DNA of 55,581 nt. Origin: a virus. The notes under the pieces were generated by a model. The model worked only from the letters and a program-made list of their open reading frames with translations. It did not search any database and was not told the DNA's origin. The stretch lies in IMG/VR virus record IMGVR_UViG_3300032893_000059, positions 1 through 55,581 of that record; one strand, written 5' to 3'. Shown here in pieces: positions 21,814 to 30,738 of this stretch. The position numbers and the translations under genes were made by a program. Position 1 is the first letter of the stretch. Every line of letters starts with the position of its first letter.

Positions 21814-22340
21814 GCTACCAACCTCAAGTGGGTCCAACTCTTGCCACGCAGGACGTCGCTAACAGACGATTGATTCACTCCACATGCGCAGGCGATCCGC
21901 GTTTGCGACAACCCTTGGGCGCGCAGTGCGAAGATGCGATTAACCTTTCCCTCCGTAAGTCTGGAGTTCGGGTGTTTCTCGCCGCGGACCAGGCACTCGG
22001 GATGCCTGCGCGATCCGTGGGCATCGCCACGCGAGATGCCCGCCACCTGCCTGCCCTTTGCAACCATGTCGGCGTTGTTATCGGCCTGCGTTCCCAGGAA
22101 CAGATGTTCCCCGTTCACGCAAGGCGGATTGTCGCAGCGGTGGAGGACACACAGCCCGTCGGGTACCGCCCCGTGCTCAAGGCACCACGCCACTCGATGT
22201 GCCAGCGCCGACACTCCGGAAACTCTAAATCTGCCATACCCATTCTTGTCGCGACTGGCGGTCCACTCTCGACAGGGCGTAGCCATTCCCGGCCGACAGC
22301 TGGCAGCCATCTTCGTCTTCGCAAAGAACCGCTGTCGCAT
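21810..22340 (-). CDS. HNH homing-type endonuclease inserted in the baseplate operon
   Basis: 176 aa: CREWTASRDKNGYGRFRVSG, ALAHRVAWCLEHGAVPDGLC, VLHRCDNPPCVNGEHLFLGT (HNH core) and a C-terminal HTH RIACACGVNQSSVSDVLRGK. Overlaps both neighbours (TGATG and ATGA), so it is fully embedded in the tail operon. Similar in layout to the HNH protein at 1667-2437. Confidence 0.88.
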   Translation of the reverse strand: MRQRFFAKTKMAASCRPGMATPCREWTASRDKNGYGRFRVSGVSALAHRVAWCLEHGAVPDGLCVLHRCDNPPCVNGEHLFLGTQADNNADMVAKGRQVAGISRGDAHGSRRHPECLVRGEKHPNSRLTEGKVNRIFALRAQGLSQTRIACACGVNQSSVSDVLRGKSWTHLRLVA

Positions 22341-23002
22341 CAGACGACCTCCCCGAAGAGCAGATTGGTTCGGTCGGCGTCGAGGTCGTGGCGCACGTAA
22401 TCGACCCGGCGGCCCGCCAGCAGTGTGCCGGGCCAGATCTGGGGAATGTCGGTGCCGACGATGCTCGCCCCGTTGGCACCGTCCGCTTCAATCGAGCGCG
22501 CGTCGACGCCCGAGTCCGGCCACGCCTCGGTGCCGATCCAAACCGTGCCGTCGGCCAGGACGCGCCAGTTGGTGTCGTCGCCAATGACCTCGCACAGAGC
22601 CGCAAGCATCGAGCCCATGGGCACCGCCAGCGTGGTCCAGGCTTCGAGGCTGGTGTCCAGCGCGTCCTGCCCGGCCGTGGTGGACAGTGTCTCTCCAGCG
22701 TCGCGCAGGAGGTCCACGAGCACATGGCGGGCCAGGGGGGCGTGATAGTGCTTGGGCCGGGCCGTGTCGCCGAGCCCACCAGCGCCGCCAACGATGCGAG
22801 CCTCGGTCATACCGCCGATCAGCTCGGCCTTGACCACCGCGGCTGGCATCTCGACGGCACCAAGCTGCAGCGTCACCTGATCGGGCAGCTCGTCGCGTTC
22901 GTCGACCCGCAGATCCGCCAGCCACACGCCCGTGCGAGGCAACAGCACCTGGCCACCGGTGACGTTGCGCTTCCGGCCGCCGGCGAGTTGGAGCGTCACC
23001 AT
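22340..23002 (-). CDS. Baseplate/tail hub-region protein
   Basis: 220 aa from MVTLQLAGGRKRNVTGGQVL (TAATG coupling). Beta-rich throughout, with GAASIVGTDIPQIWPG-like and YVRHDLDADRTNLLFGEVV near the end. It lies where Mu-like phages encode gp44 (P), the hub protein. No direct motif match was found; role from gene order. Confidence 0.55.
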   Translation of the reverse strand: MVTLQLAGGRKRNVTGGQVLLPRTGVWLADLRVDERDELPDQVTLQLGAVEMPAAVVKAELIGGMTEARIVGGAGGLGDTARPKHYHAPLARHVLVDLLRDAGETLSTTAGQDALDTSLEAWTTLAVPMGSMLAALCEVIGDDTNWRVLADGTVWIGTEAWPDSGVDARSIEADGANGASIVGTDIPQIWPGTLLAGRRVDYVRHDLDADRTNLLFGEVV

Positions 23003-23820
23003 TACCCGCCCGCCTTTCCGGGTTCGAGCGCGGCAGCCCGCGTGCTTGGGGGCTTGGGGGCCCGGGCGTCCTTCGCCTTGATCTCGCGGTCGAAAGCGTT
23101 CTCTCCTCGGCTGCTGGTCTGCCCTTTGACCTTGCGGATCGCCGAGGGCTTCTTGGCCGGCTCGGGTACGTACTCGACGCAGTCGATGGTCATCTGGCGC
23201 ACGCCCGGAATCGAGTGAGGAACCAGCGGCGTGATTTGGCGGATCACCAGCGCGAAGATGCCGAGAACGTTGAGCGCCGGGGTCAGCACTGGCAGCGACT
23301 GCTGCTCGACGACGATCTCGCCCTCGTCCTTCTCGACGGCTGAAATGCGGCCCTTCTTGCCGAGCTGGACATCCTGCGCGGCGATCTTGTTTGGCCGCCG
23401 CCAGATCGCGGGGATGATCTCCTTCAGCAGTCCGAACTGCTTCGCGGTCCACAGCAATCCCGTGAGGGTGATGCTGGCGGGCAGGTACCCGCGAGTGATT
23501 ACCGCGGCGCCGTCAAAACCGATCGGTTTCTGCACGTCGAGGCGCAGCCCTGGCGTGCCGCTGGCGGTCCAGATGCCAGGCAGCTGATATTGGCCGAGCT
23601 GCACGCGGTCCCAGGCGTTGTCGCCGTACACTGGAGAGCCCTCGGGATCCAATGGCTGGCCGTCATCGCGGTACGCTTCCAGGTCCCAGAATGGCTCGGA
23701 GAATTCGCCCGACGTGGCGGTCACGTCGTCGGTCAGACCCTGCAGGTCGACCGGATCGCCCGTGCCGACGGTGTTCTGATGGCTGGCGCTCATCAGCGTT
23801 TCCAGTCGGTTAGCCGCCAC
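23002..23820 (-). CDS. Tail protein following the tape measure (Mu gp43 position)
   Basis: 272 aa from a GTG overlapping the tape-measure stop (TAGTG). Contains DGAAVITRGYLPASITLTGL, LTPALNVLGIFALVIRQITP and a basic, Lys/Arg-rich C-terminus. In Mu the equivalent position is the DNA-circularisation/tail protein N (gp43). Function is inferred from position only. Confidence 0.55.
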   Translation of the reverse strand: MAANRLETLMSASHQNTVGTGDPVDLQGLTDDVTATSGEFSEPFWDLEAYRDDGQPLDPEGSPVYGDNAWDRVQLGQYQLPGIWTASGTPGLRLDVQKPIGFDGAAVITRGYLPASITLTGLLWTAKQFGLLKEIIPAIWRRPNKIAAQDVQLGKKGRISAVEKDEGEIVVEQQSLPVLTPALNVLGIFALVIRQITPLVPHSIPGVRQMTIDCVEYVPEPAKKPSAIRKVKGQTSSRGENAFDREIKAKDARAPKPPSTRAAALEPGKAGG

Positions 23821-25382
23821 TACCGTGTCCTCCGCGCTTTGCGGGTTCCGGCGTGTAATGCTTGCTGCTCGAGCGCCGTCGTCATGCCGGCGTGCACGCC
23901 TGCCTTCGCCGCGTGCTTGATGGACTCGGGACTGGCCGCAGCGGAGCCGCTCACGTTGACCACGACATCGGCCTTGCCGCTGATGCGTGGCGCTCCTCCC
24001 CCTGCGTCCGCCGCTTGCGCAGCCGCGAACCGGCCCTCGACGCCGGACCAAGCCGCCTCATTTCGCGCTCGCAGGGCGGGCGGCATGCGCTTACGCTTGC
24101 GCTCCGCCGCCAGCTCATCCTCAACCTCGCGCCAGGCCTGTTCATTCGTGTCGGCAAATCGCGCCTGCTCGCGCGCCTGGTGCGCCGTAGCCTCCTGATG
24201 GAGTTGGCTTCCCTTGCCGAAAAATTCAGCGTCCCCGCCGCCGAGTTCGGGGTGAAGTTTCCGCGCCAGATAATCGCCGATGTCAGAGCCGAACGTCGGC
24301 AGTGCCGCCAGCCCAGCGGCCAGCTTCTCAACCCATCCGACCACCTTGGACAGCGGATCGATCCATTTGCCGATCGAAGTCGCAACGCTGCCGACCTCAA
24401 GGGCGACCTCACCCCAGTTGGTGTCCTCCAGGAAGTCCCCGACCGCCACCATGAGACGGTCCAGTCCCTCGACCATCTTGGCGCCCTTGGGTCCGTTCGG
24501 GTCGAAGGCCTCCAGGGCACGATCGAAGGCCCTCTCGATCTTGTCCATGGCCGGCGACTCGGCCACGGCCTTCATGATCTTGTCGGGAAGCTCTTTCAGG
24601 TGGGTCAGCTTTGCGTCTAGGCCCTTGCCCGCCTTCAGGCCAGCTTCACCCAACCGGCGGCCGGTCTTGCGCTCGAGCGCCTCCAGCACCGTCTCATAGG
24701 CGCGAGCGGCGGGGATGCTGCCCTCCATCAGTCCCTTCTTGACCGCCTTCTCGGACATGCCGAGGGCGTCGCCGAGGTCCTTGACCACGTCCTTCACGTT
24801 CAGGCGAAGGCCCCTCAGCGTGCGGGCGTCGATCTTTTCCGTGAGCTGCATGCGGGTCAGGGAGGCGATAGCCTCTTGCGCACCCTCGATCTTGTTGGGC
24901 GCCATCGATGCGGCATCGGCAACGGCGGCCATGGCATCCTTCCACTTCTGGCCCGAGTAGCCGGAGTTGAGTAGCTCGATGCCCCAAGCCTTGGTATTCT
25001 TCTCACCGAACTCGCTCAGATCGCTGAAGCGCTCCATGTAGTGCAGCGCCTTCTCTGCTTCTTCAGTACCGCCCAGCAGGTTGGTGAGCGCCATCTTTTC
25101 CCGGCGTTCTTCGCCCGCTACGGCGACCGTGTCCTTGATCAGCTCGCCGACTTTCTTGACCCCATCCCAAGCCATTTCGGCGCCCTTTTCGAGCGCCTTC
25201 ATCGCGAACTCGGCTTTGAACACGTCCTGGGTCAGTCCGCGCGCGTGGCCGCCCATGTCCTGCAGATGGCGGTCGGCGCGCCCGGCGGCATCCTCCACGC
25301 GCGAGAGGGCGGTGTCAGCCGCCGCCGCGCCACCGGTGCGGCTATCCAGGTCGATGAGGAATTTCACGCCGTCACCACCCAC
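23820..25382 (-). CDS. Tail tape measure protein (short)
   Basis: 520 aa from GTG. It has a conserved tape-measure N-terminal pattern (AFMLGGTEEAEKALHYMERF-like, GIELLNSGYSGQKWKDAMAA, ALGMSEKAVKKGLMEGSIPA, a LVALERKTGRR-like segment), central helices and a polar C-terminus. It follows the frameshifted chaperone gene, the usual order. At ~520 residues it predicts a short contractile tail (roughly 75-80 nm at 1.5 angstrom per residue). Confidence 0.85.
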   Translation of the reverse strand: MGGDGVKFLIDLDSRTGGAAAADTALSRVEDAAGRADRHLQDMGGHARGLTQDVFKAEFAMKALEKGAEMAWDGVKKVGELIKDTVAVAGEERREKMALTNLLGGTEEAEKALHYMERFSDLSEFGEKNTKAWGIELLNSGYSGQKWKDAMAAVADAASMAPNKIEGAQEAIASLTRMQLTEKIDARTLRGLRLNVKDVVKDLGDALGMSEKAVKKGLMEGSIPAARAYETVLEALERKTGRRLGEAGLKAGKGLDAKLTHLKELPDKIMKAVAESPAMDKIERAFDRALEAFDPNGPKGAKMVEGLDRLMVAVGDFLEDTNWGEVALEVGSVATSIGKWIDPLSKVVGWVEKLAAGLAALPTFGSDIGDYLARKLHPELGGGDAEFFGKGSQLHQEATAHQAREQARFADTNEQAWREVEDELAAERKRKRMPPALRARNEAAWSGVEGRFAAAQAADAGGGAPRISGKADVVVNVSGSAAASPESIKHAAKAGVHAGMTTALEQQALHAGTRKARRTR

Positions 25383-25385
25383 GGT

Positions 25386-25966
25386 CTACCCCTTCCTCCC
25401 AAGCGACTTGGCGTAGCTGACCGCGAAGCGCGCACAGACGTCGAGATTGGCCAGGGCCTCGGCCAGTACCAAAGCCCCAGCCTCCGCGGCGGGCGAGTCC
25501 TCGCCGTCCTTCCAGGCGGTGAGGCATTCGGCCATCTCCTGCAGCCTTTCGCGCGACCGCCGGAACTGCGCTACCGCCGCTCGACTTTTTTTGCTTTGAG
25601 GAGTCCTGCGTATTCGACCAGCTCGCCGCCGCACAGCTCGACGAGACCCGGGCGCTCGGCAATGAGTCGCAGAAACTCCGCGCGAGCGGGGAAGATGCAG
25701 CAGGGGATGACGATGCTCTGCAGAGCCCGCGCCTTGACCTGCGGGTTGGGGTCGAGAGCCTCGGACCGGTAACGGTGCCACTCGGGATCGGTTGGCCCAC
25801 GAAACGCCATGGTCGGGCCCGGCTTGTCGTCGTCGTCCGGGTCAGGCACGGTGATTCGCAGAGGCTTGCGCGTGAGGCCCGCCGCGACCTTGGCGGCCTC
25901 GATGGCCTGATCCTCTGCTGCGCGGCGAGCTTCTTCATCGTTCGGTTGCGGGGTCGGGTTGTCCAT
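25386..25966 (-). CDS. Tail assembly chaperone, -1 frameshift fusion product
   Basis: At AAAAAAAG (T7 at 25586-25592 on the plus strand) the zero frame reads GCA AAA AAA GTC and stops three codons later. A -1 slip reads AAA AAA AGT and continues as SRAAVAQFRRSRERLQEMAE through ALVLAEALANLDVCARFAVS to the stop at 25386, adding about 65 residues. The second frame has no start of its own and ends just before the tape measure start. This is the classic G/GT arrangement of tail chaperones. Confidence 0.8.
25571..25966 (-). CDS. Tail assembly chaperone, zero-frame product
   Basis: 131 aa, MDNPTPQPNDEEARRAAEDQ to LKAKKVERR. An acidic N-terminus, then PTMAFRGPTDPEWHRYRSEA and a helical domain. It lies between the tail tube and tape measure genes, as do chaperones of the Mu gp41 / lambda G type. 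It ends just after a slippery run of seven A residues. Confidence 0.8.
   Translation of the reverse strand: MDNPTPQPNDEEARRAAEDQAIEAAKVAAGLTRKPLRITVPDPDDDDKPGPTMAFRGPTDPEWHRYRSEALDPNPQVKARALQSIVIPCCIFPARAEFLRLIAERPGLVELCGGELVEYAGLLKAKKVERR
25586..25592 (-). promoter_or_regulatory. A7 slippery sequence for -1 ribosomal frameshifting
   Basis: Seven consecutive A on the coding strand in phase A AAA AAA, followed by G, at the end of the zero-frame chaperone ORF. It is the best heptamer for tandem -1 slippage. Confidence 0.8.
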
Positions 25967-25998
25967 GGGCTACCTCTCCATGTGGTTGCGACCGCCGG

Positions 25999-26535
25999 CT
26001 AGAACGCCGCGGTCGAAATAACGCCGTCGACCGGCGAAAGCTGCATGTAGCCAGGCGCCCCCTGGCCCTTGCCCCAGACGACCCTCATGATGTCCAGCTC
26101 AAGGGGGATGGTCACCGCGTCGGTGCCCTCCTGGCCTCCGCCCTCCGGACTGTGCACGCGGGTGCCGAGCAGGATGTCCTGCACGGTCAGCGCGGGGTTG
26201 CTGGGCTCGCCGTAGGAGACGAAGATGGGCAGGGAGATTTCGGCAAAGCCTGCCTTCTGCGGCCCACCGCCAAGCGCGACGATCTCGGCCATGATCTGAT
26301 CCCAGGCCGAGCGGTAGACCTCCCAGGTCCCGGTGGGGTCCGACTGGCCTCGGGTGCGGATGATCTTGTGCGGCGACGTGCCCCAGCCCTTCCCGATTTG
26401 GAGCGGGTCTCGGTACTTGAGCGACTTGGTCGCGACGACTTTCTTGATGCCGCCGATCGAGATCTCGACCGACGACCAGGAATGAGCCCAGCCCTCATCG
26501 TCGGGGTAGGCCAGGACTTGCTCATACGTCGGCAT
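25999..26535 (-). CDS. Tail tube protein
   Basis: 178 aa, MPTYEQVLAYPDDEGWAHSW, then beta-rich with KVVATKSLKYRDPLQIGKGW and a Gly-rich loop. Immediately downstream of the sheath gene, the standard tube position. Size fits phage tube proteins. Confidence 0.75.
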   Translation of the reverse strand: MPTYEQVLAYPDDEGWAHSWSSVEISIGGIKKVVATKSLKYRDPLQIGKGWGTSPHKIIRTRGQSDPTGTWEVYRSAWDQIMAEIVALGGGPQKAGFAEISLPIFVSYGEPSNPALTVQDILLGTRVHSPEGGGQEGTDAVTIPLELDIMRVVWGKGQGAPGYMQLSPVDGVISTAAF

Positions 26536-26547
26536 GGGTGCGCTCCT

Positions 26548-28236
26548 TTATGCGTTGAGGCGCGGGTTGACGAAGCCAATGGGGATGTCGATGTTTTCGC
26601 TGTAGCCCCTGGGCACGACCGACACGGTCGCGGTCAGGGTCGCGTCGGACAGTAGGTCGGCGTCGGGGTCGAGGACGACGGTACATCCCGAGATGTCGTC
26701 CTTGGCGCTGCCTCGCTGGCCGGTCATCGCGCTCTTGATCTCGTGCTCGACCTTGCCCTCGACGAGCGCGGCGTCTCGTCGGTCGATCTTGCCGGTGTCT
26801 GGATCGATCCTCCAGTCCCCGTTGAGGTAATCGGTCAAGGCATGCTGGGCGATGGTGGCAGCGCGGTCGATGACCCGCACGAACTGGATCGCGTGGTAGT
26901 CGCTGGTGGGCACGTCCATGGTGTTGCCGCGGGTGACGTAGTAGCCCGCGCGCCCCGGAATGGTCCGCAGGGTGACGAAGCGCGAGCCGTCGAACGTGTC
27001 CGCGACGGTGCCGCCGCCGTAGGCCAGGTCGATGCTCTGGACGCCCGGCAGCGCTCCGCCCTGAACAAAGCCGGGGTGCGTGCTGTACTTGGTTGCCGCG
27101 ATGCGGGTCGTGTACTCCCAAGCCGCGTTGCGCTTCATCAGAAGCCCGGTGTCGGCCGAGGTCAGCTCGGATAGGCCGATCGCAATTCCCAGCCGGCCGG
27201 TGTTGCTGACCAGGTTCGCGAAAGCTGCCTGCACGGTGGCGTCGGCCTCGACGGTCGGGCATTCCGACACGCCCCAGATGTACCGGAGGTATTCGGTCTC
27301 CGCGCTCTGCAGCTCTCCGTCGAGCATGGTGGCGAACGTGTACGCGCTGGCCGCGGTCGCGGGCGTTCCCACGATGTGGATTCCCTCGAACTCGTATGCG
27401 CTCTGCAGGGCCGCTTCGATGGCGTCCTGGGCGTCGGCCGAGGTGAAAGACGGGCCCGTGGTGGTTCCCGTGAAGATGTCGTCCTTCACATAGGCGGCGT
27501 CCGAGAACGACAGCACCACGCCGGCGTTCGGGATCGCGAAGGTGGCGGCGGTGGTGTAGACGCGCGACACGTTGTTGCCGCCGTCGAGCGAATAGGTGAA
27601 CTCAGCCGTTCCCCGCGCTCCCGCCTTGGTGATGGTCACCAGCAGGCGGTATGCGTCCACTGGGCTCGATGCTTGCGTGACGGTATCCGAACCGCCCGCC
27701 GTGACCGTGACTGCTCCAGCGGTCGTTACGGTGTAGACGTCATCCTTGCGATAGGTACCCGGCGCGAAGATCAGGTTGGTGAAGGTACCCGGGACCCGAT
27801 AGGTCCAGGTAGTACCGGCGCTGGCCACGCTCGGGCTATACGCGCCGCCACCCACCGAGAACTGGAACTCGGCGGTGCCCACGGCGCCAGCCTTGGCGCA
27901 CTTCGCGAGGATCTGCGCAACGGGGCCGCCTGCGCCGGTCGGCACTCCTGCCCCTGTGCCCTGTTGGGCGAGGGCGCTCACGGTTCCGAGTGTGGTAATC
28001 GGCACATTGATGGCCAGGACAGTGGCACCGCTGCGGCGGGTCTGGTTGACCACGCAGTCGCAAAGCGGGCCACCCTTGAGCAAGCGCTTTGCCACCGTGC
28101 TGCCCGAGCAGACTTGGATCGTGTTGGCGTCGCCCAAAAGGGAGATGCCGACCTTGACCGAGGCCTTGCCCGCGCCGCTGGTGACGATGCCGAGGCCGCC
28201 ATTCAGGAACCGAGCTTTTACGGATGGAAGCGACAT
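26548..28236 (-). CDS. Tail sheath protein (DUF2586-like) with tandem internal domain
   Basis: 562 aa. N-terminal MSLPSVKARFLNGGLGIVTS, middle DAQDAIEAALQSAYEFEGIH and FATMLDGELQSAETEYLRYI, C-terminal TDYLNGDWRIDPDTGKIDRR with SVVPRGYSENIDIPIGFVNP follow contractile sheath proteins. Residues ~110-255 hold two copies of a ~70-residue beta domain (KAGAVGTAEFQFSVGGG ... APGTYRKDDVYTV and KAGARGTAEFTYSLDGG ... DAAYVKDDIFTG), probably surface decoration. Confidence 0.85.
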   Translation of the reverse strand: MSLPSVKARFLNGGLGIVTSGAGKASVKVGISLLGDANTIQVCSGSTVAKRLLKGGPLCDCVVNQTRRSGATVLAINVPITTLGTVSALAQQGTGAGVPTGAGGPVAQILAKCAKAGAVGTAEFQFSVGGGAYSPSVASAGTTWTYRVPGTFTNLIFAPGTYRKDDVYTVTTAGAVTVTAGGSDTVTQASSPVDAYRLLVTITKAGARGTAEFTYSLDGGNNVSRVYTTAATFAIPNAGVVLSFSDAAYVKDDIFTGTTTGPSFTSADAQDAIEAALQSAYEFEGIHIVGTPATAASAYTFATMLDGELQSAETEYLRYIWGVSECPTVEADATVQAAFANLVSNTGRLGIAIGLSELTSADTGLLMKRNAAWEYTTRIAATKYSTHPGFVQGGALPGVQSIDLAYGGGTVADTFDGSRFVTLRTIPGRAGYYVTRGNTMDVPTSDYHAIQFVRVIDRAATIAQHALTDYLNGDWRIDPDTGKIDRRDAALVEGKVEHEIKSAMTGQRGSAKDDISGCTVVLDPDADLLSDATLTATVSVVPRGYSENIDIPIGFVNPRLNA

Positions 28237-28249
28237 GGGGTCTCCTTGC

Positions 28250-28516
28250 TTACCGAGCGTCCGCAGCGGCCACAGTTGCCGCGGCGTCGAGGTAGGTCCT
28301 TTCGTCGATGGAATCGTCGAGGGTCAGCTTGAGGCGAGCGCACACCGCACGCGCGATCCACGCCTTGCGGTTGTTGCGGACCGGCCGCATCTTGTCGCCG
28401 GGGAAGGTCTCGGGCAGATGGCCTGCCTTCTCGGCCCACGCGCGCAGGGACTGCACCTCGACCGCCGGCGCCGCTTGGGTCGAAACCTCGGGCGTTTGCT
28501 CCTGGATATCATCCAT
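28250..28516 (-). CDS. Small tail-region protein (88 aa)
   Basis: MDDIQEQTPEVSTQAAPAVE then a helical domain AWAEKAGHLPETFPGDKMRP and WIARAVCARLKLTLDDSIDE. Overlaps the gene upstream by eight bases. Located between tail terminator-position and sheath genes. Function unknown. Confidence 0.65.
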   Translation of the reverse strand: MDDIQEQTPEVSTQAAPAVEVQSLRAWAEKAGHLPETFPGDKMRPVRNNRKAWIARAVCARLKLTLDDSIDERTYLDAAATVAAADAR

Positions 28517-29084
28517 GGTGCGCGAGCTCCGCGTTGGCTTTGACGTCGGTGATAGTGACGGTGGGGTTGTCTTCGCGGATGAGCGGCAGCTTGAACTCCA
28601 CCACCAGCTCGCAGGCCATGCCGATGCCCGTCCGGCCACCCTTGAACCAGATGGCCTCGCCCAGCTCGTAGGACTGCTGCGAGACCCGGCGGTGAATGCA
28701 GTTCACGATCCGCGACATCAGGATCTCGGTGAGGTCGCAATCGTGGAAGGGCGTCTCTTCGTCGCTATACATGCCGTCGGCCTCGACACCGCCGCAGAGT
28801 CCGAAGGAGACCGGGATGCTGCGGTTGTGGAGTGGGCCGGGTGCCTTGGGTGCCCCGAGTCGCTGGCCCGGCAGAAACCGCTCCTTCGTGGGCCACCAGT
28901 ACACCGACGGCGGGGCCGCATCGGCGAAGTCGTCCGCGGGCCCGTAGACTACGAGCGGAAGATTCTTCGGCCCGAAGGTCGGGTTCTTGCTCCGCAGCTC
29001 GGTGAGGATCGGCATGACCACCGCGCCGATGTGGGCGACCTGCTGAGTGAGCGGGGGCGGCACCCTGCGTTCGGGATCGGCCAT
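28509..29084 (-). CDS. Tail terminator-position protein
   Basis: 191 aa from MADPERRVPPPLTQQVAHIG, TAATG-coupled to the G-like gene. Contains ILMSRIVNCIHRRVSQQSYE and CELVVEFKLPLIREDNPTVT strands. Sits between the virion-morphogenesis G-like gene and the sheath, where tail terminator/completion proteins are encoded. No motif proof. Confidence 0.55.
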   Translation of the reverse strand: MADPERRVPPPLTQQVAHIGAVVMPILTELRSKNPTFGPKNLPLVVYGPADDFADAAPPSVYWWPTKERFLPGQRLGAPKAPGPLHNRSIPVSFGLCGGVEADGMYSDEETPFHDCDLTEILMSRIVNCIHRRVSQQSYELGEAIWFKGGRTGIGMACELVVEFKLPLIREDNPTVTITDVKANAELAHHG

Positions 29085-29605
29085 TACGCCCGCGCTCCCT
29101 TCTGAACCCACCGGGTGAGCAGGCCGACCGTCTCACGCTGGATCATCCGCTGCCAGGTGCCGGGAAGTCCCTGCTGCCGGTCGGGCAGCATCATCCGGCG
29201 TGGAATGACGCCAATCTGGTGACCGCCCCGCATAACCCGACCGCCGTCCTGGTGCACAGCCGCGTAGCCGGTCGGAATCGCGACGCCACCGCTGCGGCCC
29301 ATGTGGATCGGGGCCGTGCTGTTCCGCATGCGGCTGGTGTCGATGAGGATCTTCTGCCCGCGGGGCATCCGGCCGCGCCTCTCCGCCAGCAGCCGGGCCG
29401 TTCTGTCACGGGCACGCTCGCGGGCCAGCGGAGCCCACTGCCGACCGTAGGGGTCGCGCTGGTTGCGGAATGTGTCCATGGTCAGCTTCACGCCGCCGAC
29501 GGCAATGAGCTGCGCGAGCCGTGGGACGTACATGCCGAGCCGCAGGCCCTGCAGGCTGCGGTGCATGTCCGCCATGGCCTGACGGTCGTAGGTCACGCCG
29601 GCCAT
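29084..29605 (-). CDS. Virion morphogenesis protein (Mu gpG-like)
   Basis: 173 aa, MAGVTYDRQAMADMHRSLQG, FRNQRDPYGRQWAPLARERA, LLAERRGRMPRGQKILIDTS, YAAVHQDGGRVMRG. The D-P-Y-G-x-x-W-A-P-L and L-x-D-T-S/T-x-x-x-x-S and Y-A-x-x-H-Q-x-G signatures are those of the phage virion morphogenesis / tail completion family. Confidence 0.88.
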   Translation of the reverse strand: MAGVTYDRQAMADMHRSLQGLRLGMYVPRLAQLIAVGGVKLTMDTFRNQRDPYGRQWAPLARERARDRTARLLAERRGRMPRGQKILIDTSRMRNSTAPIHMGRSGGVAIPTGYAAVHQDGGRVMRGGHQIGVIPRRMMLPDRQQGLPGTWQRMIQRETVGLLTRWVQKGARA

Positions 29606-30048
29606 CAACCGCTCCTCCCAGTGAAAGCCCCAGCGCCCGTGTAGCCGCGGCTTGGGCAAGACAGCACATCCGGCCGAGCCCCGGAAGCTGATTGGCCCTC
29701 GGTATTTGCCGAGGAGTCGGTCAGATCCGGGTGCACTCGCTGAGCCGAGATGCCTTCGAGCGTCTTGATGGCATCCTCGTAGTTATCTCGGATCAGCTCC
29801 TCACCGGGTCGCGCGGGGTTGAAACCACGGACCATCATCAGCGTATAGACGGCCAGTTTGGCGCATGTCTCGGAAAGGTCAGTTCCCCAGCGCGCGAGGG
29901 GCAACGTGTACCGAGCTCGGAGGTAGCTGTCGATCTTGGCGCTCGCCGCAGCGATCGCGCGCTGGAGCTCATTGGGGTCGATACTGCGCAATGCCTCCGC
30001 CCGAATCCCGTAGGACGTCAGGTCGTCGGCCGTGCAGTACAACGCCAT
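29605..30048 (-). CDS. Mu gp36-like protein (DUF1320)
   Basis: 147 aa. N-terminal MALYCTADDLTSYGIRAEAL, then AIAAASAKIDSYLRARYTLP and CAKLAVYTLMMVRGFNPARP, DNYEDAIKTLEGIS match DUF1320, a head-tail connector family. It is in the expected position after the major head protein. Confidence 0.88.
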   Translation of the reverse strand: MALYCTADDLTSYGIRAEALRSIDPNELQRAIAAASAKIDSYLRARYTLPLARWGTDLSETCAKLAVYTLMMVRGFNPARPGEELIRDNYEDAIKTLEGISAQRVHPDLTDSSANTEGQSASGARPDVLSCPSRGYTGAGAFTGRSG

Positions 30049-30052
30049 GCAG

Positions 30053-30640
30053 TTATCCCTTGCCCCTGCGGCTGCGAGCCGGGATGGGCGTCGCTGGAGC
30101 TGGTTCGGTGGCCGCGGGTGGCGCGGCTGTTTCGGGCTGGGGCTCCGGCGCTTCCGCGGGCTTCGACTCTGGGGCAGCCAGTGGCGCGGCGGCCGGGGCC
30201 GGGGGCGCGTCTCGCTTCGAGAGAGCCTCGGTCAGGGACGCCTGCAGTGCCGCCAGGCGGCTATCGAGCCCGCTCTCAATTGCCTTGAGGCGGCTATCGA
30301 TACCAGCTTTGACCCCGGCCAGGTCCTCGCGCAGCTTGCGGTTCTCTTCCTTCAGCTGCTCGGTGGGATTGGCTGGCGGGAGCGTCAACTCCGCGTCGTC
30401 TGGCGCCTCGTTCTTACTCAGCAGCAGGCAATCCTGAATTTCCTTCCAGGCATCCCGTCCGATGCGAACCGGGTCGAGCATCTGGACGCCTTCGCGGGTG
30501 GGGTGAGGAATGCGCGGGCACTCGGCCTGGTCGAGGACCTCGACGACGACCGGCTTGCCTCCCGGCCAATGGCGGCCGGCGCAGCAATAGGTGCTGAAAC
30601 CCATCGACGACCGGTCCGGAGCTGTGACGGAGAACTTCAT
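30053..30640 (-). CDS. Head-region protein with coiled coil and Pro/Ala-rich tail
   Basis: 195 aa from MKFSVTAPDRSSMGFSTYCC; an upstream Met six codons earlier is possible. N-terminal ~60 residues are beta-like; then a coiled coil (EQLKEENRKLREDLAGVKAG, LKAIESGLDSRLAALQASLT) and a Pro/Ala/Glu-rich tail ending RSRRGKG. Between the major head gene and gp36-like gene. Perhaps a connector or decoration protein; not recognised. Confidence 0.6.
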   Translation of the reverse strand: MKFSVTAPDRSSMGFSTYCCAGRHWPGGKPVVVEVLDQAECPRIPHPTREGVQMLDPVRIGRDAWKEIQDCLLLSKNEAPDDAELTLPPANPTEQLKEENRKLREDLAGVKAGIDSRLKAIESGLDSRLAALQASLTEALSKRDAPPAPAAAPLAAPESKPAEAPEPQPETAAPPAATEPAPATPIPARSRRGKG

Positions 30641-30664
30641 GAGTCTGCTACCTCTCATCTCGGG

Positions 30665-30680
30665 AAGGGCTTTTGCCCTC
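30665..30680 (-). terminator. Weak hairpin between head genes
   Basis: GAGGGC-AAAA-GCCCTT on the minus strand within the ~100-bp gap after the major head protein gene, without a clear T-run. May attenuate transcription so that head protein is made in excess. Confidence 0.3.
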
Positions 30681-30738
30681 GGCCCGCCTCCCGAGGGGAC
30701 GAGCCGAGGGTCGAAGGAAGTTAGCTACGCGGCCTCGG

